Shown here in pieces: positions 1 through 6,718 of a stretch of DNA of 8,366 nucleotides. The DNA is from an uncultured Alphaproteobacteria bacterium. GTDB taxonomy: Bacteria > Pseudomonadota > Alphaproteobacteria > RF32 > CAG-239. The notes below the pieces were generated by a model that worked only from the letters and a program-made list of their open reading frames with translations, ran no database searches and was not told the DNA's origin. The stretch is taken from positions 1-8,366 of the forward strand of contig CALXWF010000039.1 in assembly GCA_944392285.1 (NCBI GenBank), in the 5' to 3' direction. Made by a program: the position numbers and the translations under genes. Every line of letters begins with the position of its first letter. The first letter of the stretch is position 1.

Positions 1-36
1 AAATAGTTTAACTTTAGTTCTGACAACAGGTGAAAT

Positions 37-846
37 ATGTCAACATCTATCATTGCACGCGGCCAACTCCGCAAAGAAGAAAAAGAATTTATTATCCGCC
101 GTCTTGAGAGCAGGGACATTCCCGAGCTTTATGGCTTGCACAAATTAATTTTATCAAATTTACGTGCAGACCAACAGCAATTTATCCATCACAAAACGCG
201 TGCAGATTTTCAAAATATGCTGGATAATCCCAACCAATTGGTTATCGGAACTTTTGTCGATGGCCGATTGATTGGCTATTCCTCTGCCAATTTTATTAAT
301 CAACACAACATCGGCAATGTTTTGCCCGGTTTTAACTTAGATTACAAACCGGGAGAAATAGTCGTTTTGGAGCAAGCATCGGTGAATCCGGCCTATCGCG
401 GCAATAATTTAGCCTCAATAATGAATGCGGCAAGACAAAAAATTGCTTTTCAGGAATATGGACGTCGTTATGCCGTTACCATGGTTGATATTCACAATTA
501 TTTCAGCTACCGCAATGCCTTGCGCAACGGAATGTGCATTACTCAGGCGACGGTAGATCCTGAAGACGGTGGACATATTGTATATTTAAGCAAAGAGATG
601 GGCAATCCGCCAAAATTTAATCATGTAGGTCAAGCGGTGAGCGTTGCCTATGATGAAATGAATCTTGCCACAGTTTCAATTTTGTTAAAAAACAACTATA
701 TCGGCCACAGTTTTGATGATACAAAAGGCGAGGTCATATTCAGTTATAGTGAGAGCTTTGATTCTTGCCGCAAAATTCGTCGTTTCGGTAATGAAAACAA
801 TGCCGCCCTCAGACAATCGGTTATGAATCTGGAGCAGGGGCGATGA
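37..846 (+). CDS. GNAT-family N-acetyltransferase-like protein, substrate unknown
   Basis: A 269-residue protein whose first ~188 residues read as a GNAT acyl-CoA-dependent acetyltransferase fold. Residues 17-40 give the opening strand and helix (FIIRRLESRDIPELYGLHKL). Residues 68-85 give a strand pair of the type 'VIGTFVDGRLIGYSSA'. Residues 108-135 carry the acetyl-CoA motif A region, with VNPAYRGNNLA at 116-126. Residues 148-166 (MVDIHNYFSYRNALRNGM) resemble the motif B asparagine/tyrosine region. In the pyrophosphate loop, R121-G-N-N-L-A126 has Asn where the usual R/Q-x-x-G-x-G/A has Gly. The tail at 190-269 is not part of a standard single GNAT domain and I do not recognise it. The ATG at 37 is preceded by AGGTGA at 28-33, a close but usable ribosome site. 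The stop overlaps the next start. The family acetylates amines or proteins in the cytoplasm; the substrate cannot be told from sequence. Confidence 0.75.
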   Translation: MSTSIIARGQLRKEEKEFIIRRLESRDIPELYGLHKLILSNLRADQQQFIHHKTRADFQNMLDNPNQLVIGTFVDGRLIGYSSANFINQHNIGNVLPGFNLDYKPGEIVVLEQASVNPAYRGNNLASIMNAARQKIAFQEYGRRYAVTMVDIHNYFSYRNALRNGMCITQATVDPEDGGHIVYLSKEMGNPPKFNHVGQAVSVAYDEMNLATVSILLKNNYIGHSFDDTKGEVIFSYSESFDSCRKIRRFGNENNAALRQSVMNLEQGR

Positions 847-1022
847 GCGAGATATTGTTTGAATATGTGCGCAACGGCAATTTTGTAAAAGTCACGGCTT
901 TGGAGTCTGCGACAAAAGTTGAGGCTAGCGTTGTTGTTCCGGCCGGCTTAAGCGAAGACCAAATGAAGCTTCAAGCGCTAAACAAATTACGCTATGTTTT
1001 AAGTAAAAAAGAACAAGAATAA
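843..1022 (+). CDS. Small conserved alphaproteobacterial-type protein (DUF6898-like), function unknown
   Basis: A 59-residue open frame starting at the ATG that overlaps the acetyltransferase stop (ATGA, 843-846) and ending at TAA 1020-1022. GGAG (831-834) and AGGGG (836-840) supply ribosome-binding sequence inside the upstream gene, so translation is probably coupled. The protein starts MSEILFEYVRNGNFVKVTAL, continues with SVVVPAGLSEDQMKLQALNK and ends with RYVLSKKEQE. The pattern is a short two-strand opening (FEYVRNGNFVKVTAL), a 'VVVPA' strand and a C-terminal helix with LALxKLxYVL-like spacing. From memory this matches a small alphaproteobacterial family catalogued as DUF6898, sometimes mislabelled serine hydroxymethyltransferase. 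It has no membrane segment, cysteine or catalytic motif. Family assignment is from recollection; the reading frame itself is well supported by overlap, ribosome site and codon use. Confidence 0.72.
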   Translation: MSEILFEYVRNGNFVKVTALESATKVEASVVVPAGLSEDQMKLQALNKLRYVLSKKEQE

Positions 1023-1153
1023 GGCAAGATTATATTTCCCCGTTTCAGAGATGTGGATAACTAGGGGCGCAAACATCTTAATGTTTTAAAAATTAAAAAA
1101 TAAGGTGTAGACTAGCGCGCAAGATAACTAAGACAAATTGGGGAATTATATTT
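1023..1153 (+). promoter_or_regulatory. Intergenic leader of the coiled-coil gene operon, likely promoter region
   Basis: This 131-base gap is the only one of any size between the two gene groups, so a promoter for the downstream four genes probably lies here. It contains a very AT-rich run (1080-1102) and an octamer GATAACTA occurring twice (1056-1063 and 1123-1130). Each copy lies near a CTAG followed by GCGCAA (CTAG at 1061-1064 with GCGCAA at 1067-1072; CTAG at 1112-1115 with GCGCAA at 1117-1122). A small inverted repeat lies at 1071-1086. I could not find a convincing -35/-10 pair at 16-18 base spacing. The ribosome site for the downstream gene is GGGGA (1140-1144), nine bases before the ATG at 1154. 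Confidence 0.45.
1071..1086. repeat. Short inverted repeat AAACAT-CTTA-ATGTTT
   Basis: A perfect 6-base stem (1071-1076 with 1081-1086) around a 4-base loop, immediately upstream of an A-rich run. With one G-C pair and no following T run it is too weak to be a standard terminator. It could be an operator half-site pair or chance in AT-rich DNA. Confidence 0.35.
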
Positions 1154-4100
1154 ATGTCAAATCCAGTAAATGAAACCAAAGAAACCGCAGCCGCCGGCGC
1201 GGGCTTGCCTGATTTTATGTCTGAAAACGCAAAAACCGATTATCAGGAAGAAGTTGAAAAAACAACTTGGCTGAGCAGCAATCTGCATCGCACCATGATA
1301 GGCATTAGCGTTGCCTGGTTTGCCATAGTTTTTATCTATATTTCTCAATATTTTGGTTGGTCAAACCTGTTTTTGATGATGCCTGATGAATTTGGCGGTT
1401 TTTTGGCCGGCATCAGTTTGCCTTTGGCAATTATTTGGGTGGTCATGGCCTATATTGACAGAGAAACCAGCTTTAAGCATGAGGCAAAGTTTTTGCGCGC
1501 TTACATGAATCAGCTCGTCTATCCGGAAGAAGGGGCGGCCAACACGGCAAAAGCCATGGCCGACGGGATTCGCTCGCAAGTTATTGAGCTGCAAGAAGTT
1601 ACCAAATATGCCACCGAACAGACGGAAAAAATCAAAGTAGAGCTTGGTAATCGGGTTGAAGATTTTGCCAAATTGGTAAAAACGCTTGATAATTATTCCT
1701 CAAAAACCATTGTTGAGCTAACAGACGGTGTTAAAACACTGGTTCAAAGTTTTGACTATGTTTCTGACAAAGCAGAAACCGCAACGGATAATTTCCGCGG
1801 CTATATTAATGAGTTAAACGGGACTGCCGGCGAGCTTGAGGGGAGCTTTAACACCATGTTCGGCAAACTTTTGCCTCATATTCAAGAGATGAAAACCTCC
1901 TCGGCTCTTTTGCAAGAGATTGCAGATGACAACACGCAAAAAATGAGCAAAGCCAATGATATGATTGTTGACTTTACGGAAAAAGCCAACAAGAGCATGA
2001 GCTATGTTTCCGACATGTTAACGACCCAAAGCTCCAGACTTGAAAAAGTTTCTCTTCAAGCCATTGAAAACAGCGACAATATGACCAAAAACCTCAATCA
2101 TAGCATTGATCGTTTGGATGATGTCTTGCGCGCGCAAGGGCAGTTAGTCTTAAATCATATTGATAACTTGGACAAACGAGCCGAAGGTTTCATGAAAAAG
2201 TTTGATGAGCATAATGAAACTATCGGTGCTGAAGTTGATAAAGTTTTGGCCCGAGCCAATGTGATAGAGGAAAGTGTTTCGGTCCAGGTAAATGAGCTAA
2301 GCGGTGTTGCCGATAATATTTTAGAGCATATGAAAACGGTTGAAGACAGCATTAAAGCTCAGGTTTCAGGCTTGGAAAAAGTAACGGATGAAGCCATTGT
2401 CAATATGCACAATGTTGTTGAAACGGTTGAAAAAGAAACCGCCAAATTGCAAGAAGTTGCTGACAATTCAGTGGTTAAGACCACGGACGTTGCCAATAAT
2501 ATTGCCGAAAAGACCGTTAATATTCAAAAACTTTCAGACAATGTTTTGAATAATTTACGCAACATTTCTCAAGAGCTTGACCAAAGGACGGAAACCATTA
2601 AGAGCCAAGCCGAGGATTCTGTTGCCAAATTTACCGATATCGGCAATGTTATGAAAAAACAGGCAGATTCTTTGATTGAGGCCTCATCGATTGTTGTATC
2701 ACAAAGCAAAGTCAGTGAAACCTCACTTGCTCAGCAGCAAAAACACATCAGCGGGTCAATCGCCAAAATTGAAGAGATAAAAGGCGAGCTGAAGCGCCAG
2801 GTTGATGAATTGAGCCGCACGGCTGCCGAAATTGAGGAAGAAGCGGTTGCCTCGGTAGATAAATTAAAACAACAACTTGAAGAAACGTTAAATACCTGTG
2901 ATTCGGTCGTTAACCGTACCAAAGCCTTAAATGATAATTTGAGTGAACAATCGGCTCGTTTTGACAGCAGTACCTCTAAAACTCTGGCAAAAGCGCAGCA
3001 ATTTGATGATATTATGAACACTCAATATCAAAAATGGGACAATGCTGCAGTTAATATTCAAGAAAGAGCAGGCAAGATAGACGGCAATCTAGCCAAGCGT
3101 TTGTCGACCATTGAGGCGGCAACTGTTGAAAACCAAAAGACCTTTAATGAATTGCAAACAGCTTTTGAAACTCAAAGCCAGCTTTTGAACTCGGTTGCTG
3201 AAAATACGGTCGGTTATGTTTCAGATGTCGTTCAAGCCTTAGATGAAAAGGCCGCCGCGATTAATATTTTGTTCAAGCATCAAGAAAATGAATTTTTTGA
3301 TATGTGTGACCGTATCTCTGAGAACACGGGCAACATCGGTAGCTCGCTTAAAAAACAAGTTGCCGTTATTGAACAAAGTGCGGATAAAATTTTCGCCCGT
3401 ATGGCACTGTTAGAAGAAGATGTAAACAAGCGTGCCGAAAATGTGGTAGACACTTCAACCAAATCTATTGAAAAATTAGCAGAAATAGACAAGGCGGTTG
3501 CTGCTCAGAATGAAGATATAAGCAGATTCATGCAAGAAATAAGCACCAATCTTTCCAATATTTCGGCCACATTTAAGTCAAACGTCAATGATTTTGGCAA
3601 GGTAATGCTTGAGGCCAAAGATGAAGCCTCTGCCATTACGGAAAATCTGTTGAGCAGTTGCGGCAAAATCACTGAAGCACAGCAAAATTTGGCGCAAGAG
3701 AGCAAGAAAGTTTCCTCGCTTTTAGATGACCATATTAAAGATATGGATGTTGCATTAACCAAGACACAAGCTCAAGCAGACGGTATCCGTGAGAATTTTG
3801 AGCAACAAAAAGAAAGTTTGACCGATGTGGTAAATGTTGTGGCCACCCAAACGCGCTTAGGAGAAGCCTCTTTGGCGCAGCAATACAAATCTTTGTCAGA
3901 TTTATCGGCCGAAGTTGCACAAAAAATGAGCGAAATCAATGGCAAATTCAAAGAAGTAACTGATACTACGGTAGATAATTCTGCAAAGATTGCCTATGAG
4001 ATTGATGTCTTGGCTGATCGTTTATTGAAAGTCGGCGAAGATATCACCAAAACCTCAAAAGGCTCGGTAAAACAAATAGAGCAGGTCAATATGTCTTTGA

Positions 4101-5158
4101 GCCAAACGGCAGAAGATTTAGGCAACAGTGTAACCAAATCCGTTGCCAATGTCGGCACCGTTATGAAAGATTATGAAAAATATATTGCCAACTTCAACAC
4201 GGTTACGGCCGAAGCCAGTACCGGGGTTATTGAGATAAACGGCCTCATATCCGAACAGCGTGATAAGATGTTGGCCATTTCTGATGATACCAAAAAATTG
4301 GTCGAATGTTTTAACACGGTCTTAAATGACACCTCGTTAGAGCTTTCGCACCGAGCCAGCCAAGCCTTTGATAAGGTTAAAGGTCTAGGTGAGAATTTGA
4401 AGAGTTTAAGCCTGCAAATAGATGAAACCTCCAAAATGAGCAGTACCCATTTGGACAATGCCGGCAGCAAGATGCGCGCCACCATTGCTGAAATTGCCTC
4501 TAATGCCGAGCGCGTAGCCAATGATATTCGCAGTTCCGGTGAGGTATTCTTAAAACAGTCTGATGTTTTGGTTTTAGCGACGGAAGACACGATTAAAAAA
4601 GTTGATGATGTCGTAAAAGCATTAAAGACAAGCGCGTCAGACTTCAACCAACAAGGAGACAGTCTGATACAAAAATCCGTAAGCTTTAATGATGTAATAG
4701 GCAAACAGGTTAAGAGCTTGTTAGATGTTTCCGAAAAAGCAGACAAGAAATTAACCGAAATGGAAAAACGCTACAAAAACATGAAAGTAGAAAACTTCCT
4801 TAAAGATGCGTCTTACATTATTGAAAAACTTGAAACCGTTTCGGTTGACATTAACAGAGTTTTCAACCCCAATGTTGAAGAAGAGCTTTGGAAAAAATAC
4901 TACAACGGTGACACGGCTGCTTTTGTGCGCTATTTGGCAAAATCCATGACCAAACAACAAATTGTTGCGGTTCGTAAAGAATATGAAGAAAATCTTGACT
5001 TCAGAAATCTGGTAAATCGTTATTTGGCCGAGTTTGAAACTCTGGTTGACAAAGCCAGAAGCAATGAGCGCGCGGGGATTTTGTTGTCGGTTATTTCCGG
5101 CGCAGATATCGGTAAATTATATTATATCTTAGCCAGAGCATTGGATAAAATTAACTAG
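1154..5158 (+). CDS. Giant membrane-anchored coiled-coil rod protein (TipN-like architecture)
   Basis: A 1334-residue protein. Residues 1-46 are a polar, acidic leader. Two hydrophobic helices lie at about 48-68 (TMIGISVAWFAIVFIYISQY) and 81-100 (GGFLAGISLPLAIIWVVMAY), separated by a short loop. Arg/Lys/His-rich flanks just before the first and after the second (DRETSFKHEAKFLR) put both termini in the cytoplasm by the positive-inside rule. Residues 135-1202 are uninterrupted coiled coil with a 25-residue repeat (separate entry). Residues ~1211-1334 form a different, compact helical domain. There is no Walker A motif, no HAMP domain and no chemoreceptor hairpin tip, so SMC-type ATPase and chemoreceptor readings do not fit. 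Two N-terminal membrane helices followed by a long cytoplasmic coiled coil is the layout of Caulobacter TipN (888 residues), a pole marker; this protein is much longer and homology is not shown. It heads a tight operon, with a stop 11 bases before the next gene. The start has GGGGA nine bases upstream. Confidence 0.85.
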   Translation: MSNPVNETKETAAAGAGLPDFMSENAKTDYQEEVEKTTWLSSNLHRTMIGISVAWFAIVFIYISQYFGWSNLFLMMPDEFGGFLAGISLPLAIIWVVMAYIDRETSFKHEAKFLRAYMNQLVYPEEGAANTAKAMADGIRSQVIELQEVTKYATEQTEKIKVELGNRVEDFAKLVKTLDNYSSKTIVELTDGVKTLVQSFDYVSDKAETATDNFRGYINELNGTAGELEGSFNTMFGKLLPHIQEMKTSSALLQEIADDNTQKMSKANDMIVDFTEKANKSMSYVSDMLTTQSSRLEKVSLQAIENSDNMTKNLNHSIDRLDDVLRAQGQLVLNHIDNLDKRAEGFMKKFDEHNETIGAEVDKVLARANVIEESVSVQVNELSGVADNILEHMKTVEDSIKAQVSGLEKVTDEAIVNMHNVVETVEKETAKLQEVADNSVVKTTDVANNIAEKTVNIQKLSDNVLNNLRNISQELDQRTETIKSQAEDSVAKFTDIGNVMKKQADSLIEASSIVVSQSKVSETSLAQQQKHISGSIAKIEEIKGELKRQVDELSRTAAEIEEEAVASVDKLKQQLEETLNTCDSVVNRTKALNDNLSEQSARFDSSTSKTLAKAQQFDDIMNTQYQKWDNAAVNIQERAGKIDGNLAKRLSTIEAATVENQKTFNELQTAFETQSQLLNSVAENTVGYVSDVVQALDEKAAAINILFKHQENEFFDMCDRISENTGNIGSSLKKQVAVIEQSADKIFARMALLEEDVNKRAENVVDTSTKSIEKLAEIDKAVAAQNEDISRFMQEISTNLSNISATFKSNVNDFGKVMLEAKDEASAITENLLSSCGKITEAQQNLAQESKKVSSLLDDHIKDMDVALTKTQAQADGIRENFEQQKESLTDVVNVVATQTRLGEASLAQQYKSLSDLSAEVAQKMSEINGKFKEVTDTTVDNSAKIAYEIDVLADRLLKVGEDITKTSKGSVKQIEQVNMSLSQTAEDLGNSVTKSVANVGTVMKDYEKYIANFNTVTAEASTGVIEINGLISEQRDKMLAISDDTKKLVECFNTVLNDTSLELSHRASQAFDKVKGLGENLKSLSLQIDETSKMSSTHLDNAGSKMRATIAEIASNAERVANDIRSSGEVFLKQSDVLVLATEDTIKKVDDVVKALKTSASDFNQQGDSLIQKSVSFNDVIGKQVKSLLDVSEKADKKLTEMEKRYKNMKVENFLKDASYIIEKLETVSVDINRVFNPNVEEELWKKYYNGDTAAFVRYLAKSMTKQQIVAVRKEYEENLDFRNLVNRYLAEFETLVDKARSNERAGILLSVISGADIGKLYYILARALDKIN
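1292..1453 (+). other. Two-helix membrane anchor of the rod protein
   Basis: Encodes residues 47-100. Two hydrophobic stretches of about 20 residues are separated by a turn containing YFGWSNLFLMMPDEFGG, which would be a short periplasmic loop. No charged residue occurs within either core. No signal peptidase site is apparent, so this is read as a retained hairpin anchor rather than a secretion signal. Confidence 0.8.
1556..4759 (+). repeat. Coding repeat: about 42 units of 25 residues forming a coiled coil
   Basis: Residues 135-1202 align by eye as blocks of exactly 25 residues. There are 7 units at 135-309, an 11-residue insert at 310-320, 11 units at 321-595, a 7-residue insert at 596-602, and 24 units at 603-1202. 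In my layout, column 12 is I/L/V/M/F in 37 of 42 units and column 5 in 37 of 42; column 1 is less strict. Other hydrophobic positions fall near columns 8/9, 15/16, 19 and 23, giving seven core layers per unit (25 = 7+7+11). Column 17 is Asp in six consecutive units (D337, D362, D387, D412, D437, D462). The units share little identity beyond this pattern. The best-conserved pair is residues 496-533 versus 878-915, which share E-x-SLAQQ-x-K. DNA identity between units is low, so the array is old, not a recent expansion. Confidence 0.75.
4784..5155 (+). other. C-terminal capping domain of the rod protein, unrecognised
   Basis: Encodes residues ~1211-1334, where the 25-residue pattern stops. The composition changes: aromatic residues appear (F1215, Y1221, W1246, Y1249, Y1250, F1257, Y1260, Y1277, F1283, Y1290, F1294, Y1323, Y1324), including the only Trp after residue 628. 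Notable strings are DINRVFNPNVEEELWKKYYN (1232-1251) and a final ISGADIGKLYYILARAL (1314-1330). It looks like a globular helical bundle suited to binding a partner or to ending the rod. I recognise no named domain; an RFYVxxYLxEFE-like segment (FRNLVNRYLAEFETLV, 1283-1298) may be a useful search seed. Confidence 0.6.
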
Positions 5159-5169
5159 AAAGTCAGGAA

Positions 5170-5742
5170 ATGGCAACAGCGGCAATAAATAATCCGGCAT
5201 TTTCTTTAAGGCAGGTTACGGCAGATATTGCGGAATCTGTTGCCAGACTCAAAGGTCAAAATTTTTCTGAAACTCAGGCAAATGCCGCGGAAGCTCAAGG
5301 CCAAACAGCGGCGAAAACGCAGTTAATTTTAGACGGTTATGCGGTTAGCTATTTGGCGCCGCAATCAGCCTATGCCGTGCAAAGTTTTGTGTCTGAAGAT
5401 GCAGAGATATCAAAGCGTCAGGGAAATGTTTATAAAGATACTCAAGAGGCGCTCACAGAGGAGCAGTCCCGCGCTGCAAATGAAGATAATCTTGTCAGTT
5501 TTCGCGAAGAATTATTGTCTTTGCAGGCCAACGCAGATTATGCGGGCGCTGCCAGAGCTTATGCTTTTGGAGCAGGGTTTTCTGAAAATCAGGTTTTAAG
5601 CGTGAGCGGTGCAGGGTATATGGAGGGTAGTTTTTCTTATGCAACAGCCGCCTATGACTATGTTTTTTCGCTTAATCGCAAACCCGATATTTTAATAGAT
5701 TATATGCATGAATATAATCGAGATTTTGATTTTAAGGTATAA
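5170..5742 (+). CDS. Hypothetical protein, Ala/Gln-rich N-terminus, function unknown
   Basis: A 190-residue protein that I do not recognise. It has no signal peptide, no membrane segment, no Cys and no Trp. Residues 1-60 are rich in Ala, Gln and Thr and probably helical (TADIAESVARLKGQNFSETQ at 17-36). Residues 75-120 are charged and helical (DAEISKRQGNVYKDTQEALT, then NEDNLVSFREELLSLQ). Residues 122-165 are unusually rich in Ala, Gly, Tyr and Phe. The tail is aromatic and acidic (DYMHEYNRDFDF, 177-188). The start at 5170 is fixed by an in-frame TAA at 5152-5154, with no other start codon between them. The AGGA at 5165-5168 almost touches the ATG, which is closer than normal, so initiation may rely on ribosomes finishing the rod gene 11 bases upstream. 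Its position makes a partner of the rod protein the simplest guess, but nothing in its sequence shows a function. Confidence 0.75.
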   Translation: MATAAINNPAFSLRQVTADIAESVARLKGQNFSETQANAAEAQGQTAAKTQLILDGYAVSYLAPQSAYAVQSFVSEDAEISKRQGNVYKDTQEALTEEQSRAANEDNLVSFREELLSLQANADYAGAARAYAFGAGFSENQVLSVSGAGYMEGSFSYATAAYDYVFSLNRKPDILIDYMHEYNRDFDFKV

Positions 5743-5746
5743 TTAA

Positions 5747-6718
5747 ATGAACGGCTTTGGTTTTGACAGTCAGGTATTTTTAGCACCCATGGCCGGCATT
5801 ACGGATTATCCGATGCGCAGCCTCGTTTCCTCATTAGGGGGAGGGGTTGTTGTATCAGAGATGGTGGCGATAAATGCCTTACAGCGAAAACATCCCAAGA
5901 GTTATCGTATTGCCGATGTTAGAAAAGAGCCTTATCCGGTTGTGGTACAATTAGTCGGCAGTGACCCGCAATTATTTGCGGAAGCTGCAGAGTTGGTAAG
6001 CGAGCTCGGGGCAGCATCCATAGATATTAATATGGGCTGTCCGGTCAAAAAAATTGTCAATGGCGGGGCCGGCTCAGCTTTAATGAAAGATCCTTTAAGA
6101 GCATCAGAGATTATTTCTGCCGTAGTAAAAGCCACGCCGCTTAAGGTAAGCGTAAAATTTCGCAAAGGTTGGGACAATGCCACTGTCAACGCCGTAGAGT
6201 TTGCCAAAATGTGTGAAGAAAGCGGTGCATCATACATAACAATACATGGGCGCACCAGGTCGCAATTTTATGCCGGCAAAGCAGATTGGGATATAATAGG
6301 AGAAGTAAAATCTGCCGTAAAAATTCCCGTCATCGGCAACGGAGACGTTACCTCGCCGCAAACGGCCAAAGAAATGCTAGACTACACCAAAGCAGACGGT
6401 GTTATGATTGGGCGTGCGGCTTTGGGCGCCCCTTGGTTGATTTCAGCCGTTCATGATTATATTAATAATGGCGTTTTAAGAGAGCCGCCCAAAGTTGCAA
6501 GAGTTAAAGAGCTGTTATTGGAGCATATTAAAGCTTTGGTTGAATATTATGGCGAGGCTTTGGCTTTGCCGCTTTCGCGCAAATATGTATGCTGGTATTG
6601 CAAGAGCCTGCGCGATGCCAAAAGATTCCGTGAAAAATATGTCAGAATCAATAACTTTGCAGAGGCATTACAAGAAATAAATGAATATTTTGACAACTGT
6701 CAAGAAGAGGAAAATTAA
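5747..6718 (+). CDS. dusB: tRNA-dihydrouridine synthase DusB (NifR3 family)
   Basis: Reduces specific uridines to dihydrouridine in tRNA, using FMN and NADPH, in the cytoplasm. The 323-residue protein is full length for the family. The TIM-barrel motifs appear in order: FLAPMAGITDYPMRSL (11-26, flavin phosphate side), VVQLVGSDPQLF (66-77), the catalytic loop DINMGCPVKKIVNGGAGSAL (93-112) with the proton donor Cys98, VSVKFRKGWD (134-143) with Lys137 and Arg139, ITIHGRTRSQFYAG (164-177) with His167, PVIGNGDV (194-201) and GVMIGRAALGAPW (218-230) binding FMN. Residues ~245-320 form the helical tRNA-binding domain, including RKYVCWY (278-284), close to the usual RKHxxWY. The start lies four bases after the previous stop, with AAGG at 5734-5737 inside the upstream gene. 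In many alphaproteobacteria this gene (nifR3) is followed by ntrB-ntrC; here trkA follows directly. Confidence 0.96.
   Translation: MNGFGFDSQVFLAPMAGITDYPMRSLVSSLGGGVVVSEMVAINALQRKHPKSYRIADVRKEPYPVVVQLVGSDPQLFAEAAELVSELGAASIDINMGCPVKKIVNGGAGSALMKDPLRASEIISAVVKATPLKVSVKFRKGWDNATVNAVEFAKMCEESGASYITIHGRTRSQFYAGKADWDIIGEVKSAVKIPVIGNGDVTSPQTAKEMLDYTKADGVMIGRAALGAPWLISAVHDYINNGVLREPPKVARVKELLLEHIKALVEYYGEALALPLSRKYVCWYCKSLRDAKRFREKYVRINNFAEALQEINEYFDNCQEEEN

Noticed and set aside
1071..1086. Terminator for the acetyltransferase gene pair
   Set aside because: The stem is six mostly A-T pairs and is followed by A-rich sequence, not a T run.
1078..1096. CtrA binding site from clustered TTAA motifs upstream of the rod gene
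   Set aside because: TTAA occurs at 1078, 1086 and 1093 but none are separated by the required seven bases; the cluster is expected in such AT-rich DNA.
4171..4746. A 191-codon open frame on the minus strand inside the rod gene
   Set aside because: It mirrors the low-complexity coiled-coil coding strand, has Ser/Leu-rich composition typical of an antisense shadow, and has no ribosome site or motif.
1154..5158. Rod protein as a chemoreceptor (MCP)
   Set aside because: There is no HAMP domain, no conserved signalling hairpin tip, no large periplasmic sensor loop, and the period is 25 residues rather than plain heptads.
1154..5158. Rod protein as an SMC/Rad50-like ATPase
   Set aside because: No Walker A, Walker B or ABC signature motif is present, and the N-terminus is a membrane hairpin.
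5339..5599. An 86-codon plus-strand frame within the 190-residue gene
   Set aside because: It is out of frame with a gene tied to its neighbours by 11- and 4-base gaps. The longer frame has the better position and composition.
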